A stretch of 64,000 nt of DNA, taken from NCBI GenBank assembly GCA_028287565.1, contig JAQBPK010000054.1, positions 25,169 through 89,168 on the forward strand, read 5' to 3'. Shown here piece after piece: positions 24,232-32,326 of the stretch. The notes below the pieces were generated by a model. That model was not told the origin of the DNA. It saw only the letters and a list, made by a program, of their open reading frames with translations, and searched no databases. This DNA comes from Vulcanimicrobiota bacterium. Its GTDB lineage: Bacteria > Vulcanimicrobiota > Vulcanimicrobiia > Vulcanimicrobiales > Vulcanimicrobiaceae. How positions within the stretch are numbered: position 1 is the stretch's first letter; each line of letters begins with the position of its first letter. The position numbers were made by a program, and so were the translations under genes.

Positions 24232-25272
24232 ATGGAAATGGTCACCCAGTTCATCACGAAGGCCGCGTACGACACCTCGGTCGGCGCGAACGCGATGCGT
24301 CAGGATCTCTCCGACGTCATCACCGCGCTCGAAACGCGCGAACGCCCCGTCTCGCAGGGCGCGCCGCAAATCGACGTCGGCAACACCACGCACCAGTGGC
24401 TCGAACAGGGCCGCAACGGCGTGGCGGGCAACGGCGGCTCCCCGGTCGCCTCGTACGCGGAAGCCGCGACGCCCAACACGGCCGCCAAAGCGCCCGTCAA
24501 ACCGTCCAACAAGGTCGCGCACGTCGGTCTGACCGCTCAGGTCTCCGACACCGTCGCGGCCACGTGGACGCGCGGCGGTGCGTTCACGCTTCAGCTCGGC
24601 GACGAAGTGAAGCTCCTCACCGAAGCAATGGACGAGCAGATCGAGCTCGCGTCGCTCGACTGCCTGGACTTCATCGAGTGCCTGCACGTCTCGGGCGATT
24701 CGGCCTCGGGTGCGTTCGCGGGCGGCCAGCCCGACGGCATGATCAAGTGGATCACCGCCGGCGGCACGGTCGTCGTCACGGGCGGCACGAGCGGAACGCC
24801 GGTCAACATGGCGCTCTCGTTCATCCAGAAGGGCGCGCGTCAGGCGCTCGAATCGCACGCGCCGGCAGTGGACACGATCCTCGTGCCGCCCGAGCTGATC
24901 TACGACATCAACTCGTACGTCGGCAACGGCGCGAGCCGTCCGATCACGGTCATCGCAGGAAGCGGGCCCAACGGCCTCGGCAACCTCGTGGCGGGCAACG
25001 GAACCGTCGGCTGGGTCAACACGGGCCACGGCCTCGCAGAAGTGAAGGTCGAGCCCGATCTCTCGCCGCTGTTCAACCCGCTGATCTCGCAGTGCCACGT
25101 GATCATGTACGCCAAGCGTCTCGTGAAGCACGGCAACCTGATCAAGTTCGGCAGCGTGCCGCTCGCCAAGACCGGCACGTCGGTGCAGGTCATGGTGAAC
25201 AACGTGTTCACGCAGGAATACCGGATCCCCAAACACGCGATCCTAATTCCCAACGTCCAGTCAGCATTCTGA
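24232..25272 (+). CDS. Major capsid protein
   Basis: 346 residues; ATG 24232 with AGGAGGG upstream, one of the strongest ribosome sites here. The N-terminal AYDTSVGANAMRQDLSDVIT and ETRERPVSQG, and the central LVPPELIYDINSYVGNG, resemble SU10-type (DUF5309-like) HK97-fold capsid proteins. Synteny with protease and scaffold supports the call. Confidence 0.8.
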   Translation: MEMVTQFITKAAYDTSVGANAMRQDLSDVITALETRERPVSQGAPQIDVGNTTHQWLEQGRNGVAGNGGSPVASYAEAATPNTAAKAPVKPSNKVAHVGLTAQVSDTVAATWTRGGAFTLQLGDEVKLLTEAMDEQIELASLDCLDFIECLHVSGDSASGAFAGGQPDGMIKWITAGGTVVVTGGTSGTPVNMALSFIQKGARQALESHAPAVDTILVPPELIYDINSYVGNGASRPITVIAGSGPNGLGNLVAGNGTVGWVNTGHGLAEVKVEPDLSPLFNPLISQCHVIMYAKRLVKHGNLIKFGSVPLAKTGTSVQVMVNNVFTQEYRIPKHAILIPNVQSAF

Positions 25273-25319
25273 GTCCGTCGGCGGATAGCGGCGTAAGTTG
25301 CTGATCCGCTACCGGCCGT

Positions 25320-25370
25320 GCTCGCGCGCGTCGTCATCTTCGCTTCGGCGATCGTGCGGCGCGCGCGAGC
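25320..25370. other. 11-bp stem hairpin between capsid and glycosyltransferase genes
   Basis: GCTCGCGCGCG (25320-25330) pairs perfectly with CGCGCGCGAGC (25360-25370) around a 29-base loop. No T-run follows, so it may pause or stabilise RNA rather than terminate. Confidence 0.5.
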
Positions 25371-25401
25371 GCGGCCTCGTTCCTGAATCCCTGGAGAACC
25401 G

Positions 25402-26493
25402 ATGTCGCGTAACGGTCCACGTCAACAGCGCGTCGAGAAGCCGAGCGTTCGTGCTCAGCAGCCCGCAGCGCCGGACGACTCCACTTCGCAGCGCGCCGCG
25501 CTACGCGTCGACGTACGCGCGCTAGCGCCGATCGCTCCGTACTTGGACGCCATCGAGCCGCTCGCAGCCGCGCTCGCGGAGATCGACGTGACGTTCGCAA
25601 CCGGCGACGACGTGCAAGCCCACGACCCCATTCTTTTCATCGGCGAGCCCGCGCGCTGGCAATCGTTCCCCGACCGCCGCAGCATCGGCGCGCTCGCGCC
25701 CGACGCGTCGGCGCTGCCGGACGCCGCGGTCATCGCGCTCGCGTGCGTGGACGCAATTCTCGCTCCCTCGCAGTGGGCCGCCGGCATCGTGCGCAACGCC
25801 GCTCCCGAGCACGTGCGCGTCATCATCGCACAGCCGGGCGTCGACACCGCTGCGTTCCCGCTCGTCGAGCGCGTGCGCGGACCCGTCTTTCGCCTGCTGG
25901 TCGATCTCGGCCACGTGGATGCGATTCGCGGCGGCGCGGACCTTGCGATCAACGCCTTCGCACGCGCCTTCCCCGACCGTGACGACGTGCAACTCGTCAT
26001 CGACGCGGCCGCTCCGATCGAGATCTCGCGGCCCGACCTACGCGTCGCCTTCTCGCGCGAGCGCCGCAGTGCGGCCGACCGGGCGCGACTCTTCGCTTCG
26101 GTCGACGCGCTCGTGCACGTCCCGCGCTGCGACCCCGATGGACGCACCGCGCTGGCTGCGATGGCGGCCGGCCTGCCGGTGATCCTTGCGGACGGATCGG
26201 CGCTCCATGAGATTGCCGAGCACGCGCTCGCGGTTCCGACGCGCGACGTCCCGGCGTACGGCTCCGAAGCCGGTGCAAACGCGCGCTGGTACGAGGCCGA
26301 CGTCGACGCGCTCGCGGACGCCATGCGCTCCGTCGAGACCGACTACGCCACCGCGCTGGAACGCGCCCGCGCCGCCTCGGAGTACGTCGCGCGCACGCGG
26401 ACCTGGGCCGCAACCGCGGCGGCAATTCGAACAGCGCTCGACCGCATCGAGCACCCCGACACCTCACCCGCCGCCCTGGAGATAACCGCATGA
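25402..26493 (+). CDS. GT-B (GT4-like) glycosyltransferase in the virion module
   Basis: 363 residues; ATG 25402 with TGGAGA upstream. C-terminal Rossmann half carries the GT4 pattern LAPSQWAAGIVRNA (near 115), DALVHVPRCDPDGRTALAAMAAGLPVI (about 235-260) and HEIAEHALAVPTRD. The usual E-x7-E reads D-x-D-G-R, so sugar-nucleotide contacts may differ. N-terminal 30 residues are Gln/Arg-rich and disordered. Located between capsid and connector genes and overlapping the next gene (ATGA), it could decorate capsid or the following protein with sugar; that is inference. Confidence 0.75.
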   Translation: MSRNGPRQQRVEKPSVRAQQPAAPDDSTSQRAALRVDVRALAPIAPYLDAIEPLAAALAEIDVTFATGDDVQAHDPILFIGEPARWQSFPDRRSIGALAPDASALPDAAVIALACVDAILAPSQWAAGIVRNAAPEHVRVIIAQPGVDTAAFPLVERVRGPVFRLLVDLGHVDAIRGGADLAINAFARAFPDRDDVQLVIDAAAPIEISRPDLRVAFSRERRSAADRARLFASVDALVHVPRCDPDGRTALAAMAAGLPVILADGSALHEIAEHALAVPTRDVPAYGSEAGANARWYEADVDALADAMRSVETDYATALERARAASEYVARTRTWAATAAAIRTALDRIEHPDTSPAALEITA

Positions 26494-27170
26494 TCCGCAA
26501 GATTTACCTGGTCCTGGCGACCGCGCTGCTGGCGCTCACGCCCCTGGCATTCGCACCGAGCGTTGCGCTCGCCGATCCAAGCAACAGCACGCAGTTCGCC
26601 TTTTCGGTCTCCGGCAACGGCGTGGCCGCAACGCTGCCGCTCAACGGCCATCAGACCTGCATCACCACCATTACGAACATCGGCGGCGGCGCGAAGATCG
26701 CGCTCACCACGTCGGCCGACGGCTTCGCATTCAACGCCCCGACCGCCGGCGCCACGGTCGCCAACGCGACCGGAACGTACGTCACGTCGGTCTCCTCGCA
26801 AATGGCGATCGCCGCCACCGTCTCCGGCTACGTCTCGGGTTCGGTCGCGGGCTCGATCCACTGCTCCAGCGATCCGTACGTCGCCCCGCGCGACTTCAGC
26901 GCGTCGGTTCCGTCGGGCGCCGCGAACACCATCGTGAAGAACGCACCCGGAGCGATCGTGTCGGTGCTGATCACCGTGGCGGGCACCGGAACGGGCAACG
27001 TCCTGTGCTACGACAACGCGACGACCAACTCGGGCACCGTCGTCGCGGTCTTCGCCGCGACGATCGCGGTTGGTCCGCTCTCGCTCCCCCTACCGAAAAT
27101 GCCGCTCGCCAACGGGCTGACGTGCGTCAACGTCGCGAGCGGTCCGGTCTTCACCGTCTCCTACCAGTAA
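26490..27170 (+). CDS. Secreted or virion beta-structured protein with signal peptide
   Basis: 226 residues, ATG 26490 overlapping the glycosyltransferase stop. A canonical signal peptide (MIRKIYLVLATALLALTPLA, cleavage likely after VALA at about 29) precedes a Ser/Thr/Ala-rich beta protein with scattered Cys. The C-terminus (PLANGLTCVNVASGPVFTVSYQ-type ending) resembles small phage head proteins. A signal peptide inside a head module is unusual; it may be a surface-expressed moron or a glycosylation substrate. Confidence 0.65.
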   Translation: MIRKIYLVLATALLALTPLAFAPSVALADPSNSTQFAFSVSGNGVAATLPLNGHQTCITTITNIGGGAKIALTTSADGFAFNAPTAGATVANATGTYVTSVSSQMAIAATVSGYVSGSVAGSIHCSSDPYVAPRDFSASVPSGAANTIVKNAPGAIVSVLITVAGTGTGNVLCYDNATTNSGTVVAVFAATIAVGPLSLPLPKMPLANGLTCVNVASGPVFTVSYQ

Positions 27171-27224
27171 CGCGACGGCGCTCGGCGCCGCGCAAACCAG
27201 CTACGCAGCCAGAGAGGACGACGC

Positions 27225-28421
27225 ATGCAGCTCGCCACGTCGTACCTCTCTGTCTCGGACTACAAAAAGCTCCCCAACGACAACGCGACCTTGCTGAACC
27301 GTCCCGACGATCAGCTGAGCGCGATTCTCGTGCGCGCGTCGGGCTACGCGAATGCGATCATGAAGCGCAATCTGCTGGCGCGCGAGCGCATCGAGTTCAT
27401 CACCGGCGACGATACCGCATCGCTCTCGCTGGGCTCCTCGCCGGTCATCTACGTGCGGCAGATCGAGTTCCTCCAGCCGGGCGCCAGCGGCTACGTGCTA
27501 CCGGCGTCGACGATCCTGCTGGACGCCCCCAAGGGCATCATCGAGACGTACGCGCCGATCGCGCTCCAAGGCGTCGGCTACCAGGCCGTGTTTCCGAGCG
27601 GCGTGCGGTTCGCCGTGACGTTCGCGAGCGGCTACGGCTACAATCCCGCCGCCGCCCCCGCGTGGTCGTCGGCCGACGCGCCTGTATCGGTCGCTAGTCT
27701 GGTGCCGGGCGCATCGTACACGCTGGGCATCACGACCCGCACCGCGTGGGGCGAGACGCTCCCGAGCCTGCGGACCGTCACGACGTCGACCGGCGCCATC
27801 ACGCCGACCGTGGCACCCACGCTGGGCGCGTTCAAGTACCGGCTGTTCCTGGGGCGCGGAGCGACCGCGACGACGACCGTCAGCGCGATCGCGGGAGCGA
27901 CCTCTTTCACGTTTGCCGCGAATCCCGGCTACGCGGTGGGCGCACGCATCACGCTCGATCCGATGGGCCCGCTCGCCGAGACCGTCACGGTCGTGACCGC
28001 GGGCGCGACGCTCGCAACGACGGCCGCGGTGAACGCGCACCCGAGCGGCACGCTGGTGTGCCCGGAGTTGACGCTGGTGGGCGAGATGCCCGGCACGCTG
28101 TTCTCGCCCGCGCCGATCACGACGACGATCGCGAGCGCCGCGACGCCGGATGGTCAGTACGCCGAAGTTGCGCCGCTGGTGGACTCGTCGGCTGCGCCAA
28201 CGCCGCCCGAGATCATCGAGGCCGTGCAGTTGCTGGCGCTCTCGTCCATCTACGAGCGCAACAACCTCGCGAACCGCGGCATCGCGATGACGGTGTCGGG
28301 CGAGAAGCGCACGCAGTGGAAATCGACCGAGGGGAGCAGCGGGCGCGGGACGCCGACGCTGTGGCAACAGGCCGAAGACTTGCTCGCCGGACTCAAGCTC
28401 TCGGGCGTCTTCGGGAAGTAG
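27225..28421 (+). CDS. Head-tail connector with inserted beta domains
   Basis: 398 residues; ATG 27225 with AGAGAGG upstream. Residues 1-60 (YLSVSDYKKL, ILVRASGYANAIMKRNLL) look like a gp6-type head-tail adaptor. Residues about 150-300 hold fibronectin-like and VTAG-type beta modules (YTLGITTRTAWGETLPS; GAKITL-like strands) found also in the tail tube and tail proteins. The C-terminal helix (IIEAVQLLALSSIYERNNL) resumes the connector fold. About twice the usual length because of the insertions. Confidence 0.65.
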   Translation: MQLATSYLSVSDYKKLPNDNATLLNRPDDQLSAILVRASGYANAIMKRNLLARERIEFITGDDTASLSLGSSPVIYVRQIEFLQPGASGYVLPASTILLDAPKGIIETYAPIALQGVGYQAVFPSGVRFAVTFASGYGYNPAAAPAWSSADAPVSVASLVPGASYTLGITTRTAWGETLPSLRTVTTSTGAITPTVAPTLGAFKYRLFLGRGATATTTVSAIAGATSFTFAANPGYAVGARITLDPMGPLAETVTVVTAGATLATTAAVNAHPSGTLVCPELTLVGEMPGTLFSPAPITTTIASAATPDGQYAEVAPLVDSSAAPTPPEIIEAVQLLALSSIYERNNLANRGIAMTVSGEKRTQWKSTEGSSGRGTPTLWQQAEDLLAGLKLSGVFGK

Positions 28422-28424
28422 TCG

Positions 28425-28802
28425 ATGTTCGAAACGCTTTCGCTCGACCGCTCCGGCGAAGACACCGAGACCGCGACGATCATCAGCGAGACGACTCACG
28501 CTGACGGCTCGACGACCGCCTCGTCCGTCTACAGCGGGGCCGTCGACTTCCAGCCCAAAACGGGCTCGACCGTCACGGATCCGTCGGGCATCAACCAAAC
28601 CGTTGACGCGCTGCTGCTGATCAATCCCGCGGCGGATGGAACGCTTCCGTCCATCGCGATCAGCGACGGCGGGCCGACCTTCGTCGCGACCGTCGCGGGG
28701 CTGCGCTACGACGTCATCTTCGCCGCGCACTGGAACGCGCCACCCACACACCTCGCCCTCCACCTCAAGCGCGGCAAGCAACGCTTCACCGAGACGCGCT
28801 GA
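28425..28802 (+). CDS. Head closure / head-tail joining protein
   Basis: 125 residues, ATG 28425, 3 bases after the connector. Beta-rich with a central VTDPSGINQTVDALLLI and a C-terminal HLALHLKRGKQ. Assigned mainly by position between connector and tail-completion genes. Confidence 0.55.
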   Translation: MFETLSLDRSGEDTETATIISETTHADGSTTASSVYSGAVDFQPKTGSTVTDPSGINQTVDALLLINPAADGTLPSIAISDGGPTFVATVAGLRYDVIFAAHWNAPPTHLALHLKRGKQRFTETR

Positions 28803-28833
28803 GCGTCGTCCTTTCGCCCGCCAGGAGGCCGCG

Positions 28834-29337
28834 ATGTCCGAGATCGGCGGCATGGACTCATTACGCGCTCGGCTGAGCGCGATGAAGGCCGCGACCCAGG
28901 ACATGCGCCCCGCGCTGCTGCGCGCCGGGATCGTCGTGCTCAAGGCCGCCGCTGACCGCATCGACGCCGGTGGGCCCGGCTGGCCGCCGAACAAGACGCA
29001 CACGCCGCTGCTACACCGCACGGGGCGACTGCTGGCGTCCCTGACGCTCGGCGGTTCGGGCAACGTCCAGCAGATCGATGGCGATACGATCATGGTCGGG
29101 ACGAACGTTCAGTACGCGCGCTGGCTACAAGACGGGACGAACGGCTCGATCCGTGCGCGCAAGCAGCAGCGCATCGCCAGTAGCATGGGCGCAGCGGGCT
29201 TCCTCGTGCACACAAGGGCCGAGCGATCCGGCGGATTGCCCGCGCGACCGTACCTCTTCATGGACGAGCAAATCGCCGATCGCATCACGCACATTTTCGC
29301 GAAATACATCATGGGCGCTGGCGCGCCGGGAGCGTAG
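28834..29337 (+). CDS. Phage virion morphogenesis protein (tail)
   Basis: 167 residues; ATG 28834 with GGAGG 5 bases upstream. LLHRTGRLLASLT, YARWLQDGTNG and the C-terminal GLPARPYLFMDEQIADRI are typical of the Mu gpG-like virion morphogenesis family. Needed for tail completion and head-tail joining. Confidence 0.8.
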   Translation: MSEIGGMDSLRARLSAMKAATQDMRPALLRAGIVVLKAAADRIDAGGPGWPPNKTHTPLLHRTGRLLASLTLGGSGNVQQIDGDTIMVGTNVQYARWLQDGTNGSIRARKQQRIASSMGAAGFLVHTRAERSGGLPARPYLFMDEQIADRITHIFAKYIMGAGAPGA

Positions 29338-29338
29338 C

Positions 29339-29887
29339 ATGGCGACGTCGGCAGCGATCCTGGGCTTCGAGATGCTCGACGCGCTTCACGCTGCGTTCAG
29401 CGCCGAGATGCACGCGGGCGGCAAGCTCGCGAACCTGGTGAGCCTGCGCAAGACGAATCAGCTCGCGCAGAACGCTGCGGTGAATCCCAGCGACGTCGTG
29501 GGCGGCATTAAGATGCACGGCCACGGCACACCGCGACCGGTCGGGCAGCGCGTGCGCGATGTCGACGTGCCGTTCGATATCATCCTCGCGGCGCGCTCGC
29601 AAAAGACCCCCGCCGTCGTGGGTGGAGCGGGCGGCAAGATCGCACTCGCGGATGACGCGCTCGCGGCCCTGCGCCCGGTGATCGACGACGGAGCGGGCGG
29701 CGGAGTCGTCGGCGTGCTCAACAACCCCGCGCTGTTCGGGCTACCGCAAGGCGGCCAGTCTTTGGCGCAGAGCAGCGAGCTCGGCAAGGGCGACTTCTTC
29801 GAAGACCTCCAGGGCGAGGGCGCAGATCAGTCCGTGTGGGTCATCTACGCGGTCGAGTACGTCGTCGTCGGCCGCTACCACTTCTAA
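29339..29887 (+). CDS. Tail completion-like hypothetical protein (182 residues)
   Basis: ATG 29339, one base after the previous stop. Helical N-terminus, a central VGQRVRDVDVPFDIILAAR strand region and Gly-rich loops. Position suggests a tail terminator or completion protein; no family motif is definite. Confidence 0.55.
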   Translation: MATSAAILGFEMLDALHAAFSAEMHAGGKLANLVSLRKTNQLAQNAAVNPSDVVGGIKMHGHGTPRPVGQRVRDVDVPFDIILAARSQKTPAVVGGAGGKIALADDALAALRPVIDDGAGGGVVGVLNNPALFGLPQGGQSLAQSSELGKGDFFEDLQGEGADQSVWVIYAVEYVVVGRYHF

Positions 29888-29899
29888 GGGAGTACCACC

Positions 29900-30148
29900 A
29901 TGCAGATCAAGATGCGCGCCGACGCGCCGCAAGAAGCCCTGAACATCGAAGGCTACTACTTCGAGCGCGGCGAGACCGCACGCGACCGCGCCGGCAACCC
30001 GATCGATTTCGATGCCGAGCTCGGCGCGTCGATCCTGACGAACCCGAACTTCGAAGCCGTCGCGCCCGCGCCGGTCGCGCCCAGCGCGCCGCCTGCAAAG
30101 AACGCGCCGCCCGCGATCTCGTCCGACTCCGAATCCGCCAAGCCGTAA
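29900..30148 (+). CDS. Small hypothetical tail-module protein (82 residues)
   Basis: ATG 29900 with AGGGAG upstream. Structured N-terminal half (ALNIEGYYFERGETARDRAG) and a Pro/Ala-rich tail. Function unknown. Confidence 0.6.
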   Translation: MQIKMRADAPQEALNIEGYYFERGETARDRAGNPIDFDAELGASILTNPNFEAVAPAPVAPSAPPAKNAPPAISSDSESAKP

Positions 30149-30189
30149 CAACCGCGTAGCCCGCTGCGCGGGCATTCGCTCTACCTCGT

Positions 30190-30219
30190 AGCCGCACGCG
30201 TTCCACGTCGCGGCTTTTT
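30190..30219 (+). terminator. Intrinsic terminator before the tail tube gene
   Basis: AGCCGC-ACG pairs with CGT-GCGGCT (30190-30215), followed by T-run 30215-30219. Confidence 0.6.
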
Positions 30220-30234
30220 CTATTGGAGGGCCAC

Positions 30235-31482
30235 ATGCCCAACGCAGTCGCACAAGCCACCAGCATCGGCTACACCAAAGAGATCACGTTCGGCACGTTC
30301 GCGGTTCCGACGATCTTCCCGAACTACGAGACGTGGTCGCCTTCGCCCAAGAACATCGCGATCAAACGCCCGACCACGCGCAGGCGCGCCGGCCAGTCGA
30401 TGCCTGCGACGGGCGGCTACGAGTTCTCAGCGTCGCTCCGCGTGGGCGCCGAGCCCGACACGCTCTTCCCGCTGCTGGCGTACTTCTTCGGCTCGCAGAC
30501 GACGCCGAGCGCGTACATCTACGCCGTCACCGCGCTGACGTCCGGTACGGCTGTCGCGTCCAACGTTTCGCTTCCGGTCACCGCCGGCACCGGCACGAAG
30601 TTCCAGAACGGCGACTCCGTCATCGTGGGCGCCGGCACGGCGAATGTCGAGACCTGCGTCATCAACGCGATCCCGACCGCGAACGCCATTCAGGTCGCGG
30701 CCACGACCAAGACGCATCTCACCGCCGATACCGTGCAGGGCCTCTCGCCCACCGCGTACGGCTCGACACTCAGCCTGGCGCTCTCGACGATCCCCTCGTT
30801 CTCGCTCGAATACAACCGCGTGAACGACGCTATCGACTACGTGGGCTGCAAGCTCGACACGCTCAAGATCAGCATCGCGCCGGGTCAGCAGCTGATGTGC
30901 GACTTCGGCCTCGTCGCGGCGAACGAAGTCATCAACGTCTCACCAACCACGCCGTCGTTCTCGACGCTGTTCCCGCTGGTGTCCGAGGCGAACATCAACG
31001 GTGCCGCCAGCGTCAACTACAACGGCGTGAACCTCACGGCCGCCAACACGACGCTCGTGCGCAAGTTCGACCTCCAGGTGAACAACAATCTGGACAAGGG
31101 CTTCCGCACTGCGGCATCGCGCTTCGTTCAGGACTTCCCGCTGGGCCAGCGCACCGGCTCGGGCTCGATTGTCCTCTCGTTCCCCGACAACACCAAGTAC
31201 AAGGACTTTCTGGGCCTCTCGACCGCGACGGGGCCGCAGGGCTCGATTGCGGGCGTGCAGCTCAACTACGCGATCTCCACGCAGAGCCTCATCGACCCGA
31301 CGCGTCTGGTCGCGTATTCGGTGAACTTCACGATGCCCAACCTGTTCCTCAACGGCGACGCCGTGCCGGGCAAGCTCTCGGGCGCGCTCGAGCAGACGCT
31401 CAGCTTCGACCTGGCGGAGACGTCCGGGGCGAACAACGACGTCCAGGCCCTCATCGTCGGCGGCTCCGCGGTGGTGTACTGA
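30235..31482 (+). CDS. Major tail tube protein
   Basis: 415 residues; ATG 30235 with GGAGGG upstream (an in-frame start at 30223 overlaps that site). The N-terminus YTKEITFGTFAVPT and the C-terminal half, with SFSLEYNRVNDAIDYVGC and VAYSVNFTMPN, resemble tail tube proteins of siphophages. Residues about 103-165 hold an inserted LPVTAGTGTKFQNGDSVIVG module shared with the connector and the large tail protein. Confidence 0.75.
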   Translation: MPNAVAQATSIGYTKEITFGTFAVPTIFPNYETWSPSPKNIAIKRPTTRRRAGQSMPATGGYEFSASLRVGAEPDTLFPLLAYFFGSQTTPSAYIYAVTALTSGTAVASNVSLPVTAGTGTKFQNGDSVIVGAGTANVETCVINAIPTANAIQVAATTKTHLTADTVQGLSPTAYGSTLSLALSTIPSFSLEYNRVNDAIDYVGCKLDTLKISIAPGQQLMCDFGLVAANEVINVSPTTPSFSTLFPLVSEANINGAASVNYNGVNLTAANTTLVRKFDLQVNNNLDKGFRTAASRFVQDFPLGQRTGSGSIVLSFPDNTKYKDFLGLSTATGPQGSIAGVQLNYAISTQSLIDPTRLVAYSVNFTMPNLFLNGDAVPGKLSGALEQTLSFDLAETSGANNDVQALIVGGSAVVY

Positions 31483-32078
31483 TGACCCCTGAGGAACTCG
31501 CTGCGAAGAAGAAGGCGCGCGATGCGAAGCGCAACGAGGGCAAGCCGTGCAAGGAATGCGCGGCTGTTCAGCCGGACCATGCGGCTACGTGCTCGCTGTA
31601 CGTGGCGCCGGTGGCGAAGGATGCGAGCGGAGATCTCGGGGACGCCGAGGTCCAAGCCGCGATCCTCTCGCCCAAGCCGTTCCCCGTCACGTTCGGCGGC
31701 GAGGCATCGCAGATGTACCCGCTGCCGGCGAACGAGCGCTGCGAAGTCGCATGGGAGTTTTGGCCGTCCGTGATCGGAGCGGCGCGCGAGATCGGGCCGC
31801 TTCCGATGAACGACGAGACACCCGCGGGCGAGAAGCTCGTGCTGCTCATCGGGCGCTGCGCGCGCGCGCTCGTTCGCAACGCGAACCTCAAGGCGCAGTT
31901 CGTGCGTTTCGTCGCGCGCTCGGAGTTCGCTCCCGACGCCGACCCCGATGACTCGTTGCTCGAAGCGCGAGCCAAGTTGATCGACCGCACCACCGAGCCC
32001 GAAGAACTGTTCGCCGCGCTCAGCCGCTTCTACGTGACCGAGGTGGTCGGCCCAAAAGCGATGGCGCAGCCGAAGTAG
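31482..32078 (+). CDS. Tail assembly chaperone (shorter, G-type product)
   Basis: 198 residues; ATG 31482 overlaps the tail tube stop (TGATG). N-terminal CKECAAVQPDHAATC may bind metal; the rest is helical with VLLIGRCARALVRNANLKAQ and SRFYVTEVVGPKAMAQ. Two consecutive overlapping chaperone frames before the tape measure gene are universal in long-tailed phages. The slippery heptamer near its end allows the longer form. Confidence 0.8.
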   Translation: MTPEELAAKKKARDAKRNEGKPCKECAAVQPDHAATCSLYVAPVAKDASGDLGDAEVQAAILSPKPFPVTFGGEASQMYPLPANERCEVAWEFWPSVIGAAREIGPLPMNDETPAGEKLVLLIGRCARALVRNANLKAQFVRFVARSEFAPDADPDDSLLEARAKLIDRTTEPEELFAALSRFYVTEVVGPKAMAQPK

Positions 32079-32311
32079 CCGACGACGATCTGCGCCCGAC
32101 GTTCTTCGAGATGCGCCAGGCGGTAGCAAACCGGCTGAGCCGCACCGCCGAGCGCGTCGGGCGCACGATGACGTTCGATCAGCTTCGGCTGCACTTCTTC
32201 TGGATCGAGCGCGAGCGTGCGCGTCAACTGCGCGCCGACGAGATCGCGATTGCGCGTGGCATCACGCGCGGCGCATGGGGCAAGGACCCCGACACCGGAC
32301 AAGCATTGTAA
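31482..32311 (+). CDS. Tail assembly chaperone, -1 frameshift product (GT-type)
   Basis: Reading shifts -1 at C CCA AAA (32051-32057), so the protein continues after Pro-Lys as SDGAAEVADDDLRPTFFE and ends at 32311, giving about 276 residues. The extension (FFEMRQAVANRLSR, DQLRLHFFWIERERARQL) has normal protein composition and has no ribosome site of its own at the ATG 32111. In lambda the equivalent gpGT contacts the tape measure and tail tube proteins; here that is inferred from position. Confidence 0.75.
32051..32057 (+). promoter_or_regulatory. Programmed -1 ribosomal frameshift site (C CCA AAA)
   Basis: CCCAAAA fits X XXY YYY in the chaperone zero frame (codons CCA at 32052, AAA at 32055), 18 bases before the zero-frame stop, and the -1 frame is open from here to 32311. 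Confidence 0.75.
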
Positions 32312-32326
32312 GGGACGGAGGGCCTC

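Noticed and set aside
30333-31481. Upstream extension of the chaperone frame inside the tail tube gene
   Set aside because: Arg/His-rich shadow; the real start is ATG 31482 overlapping the tube stop.
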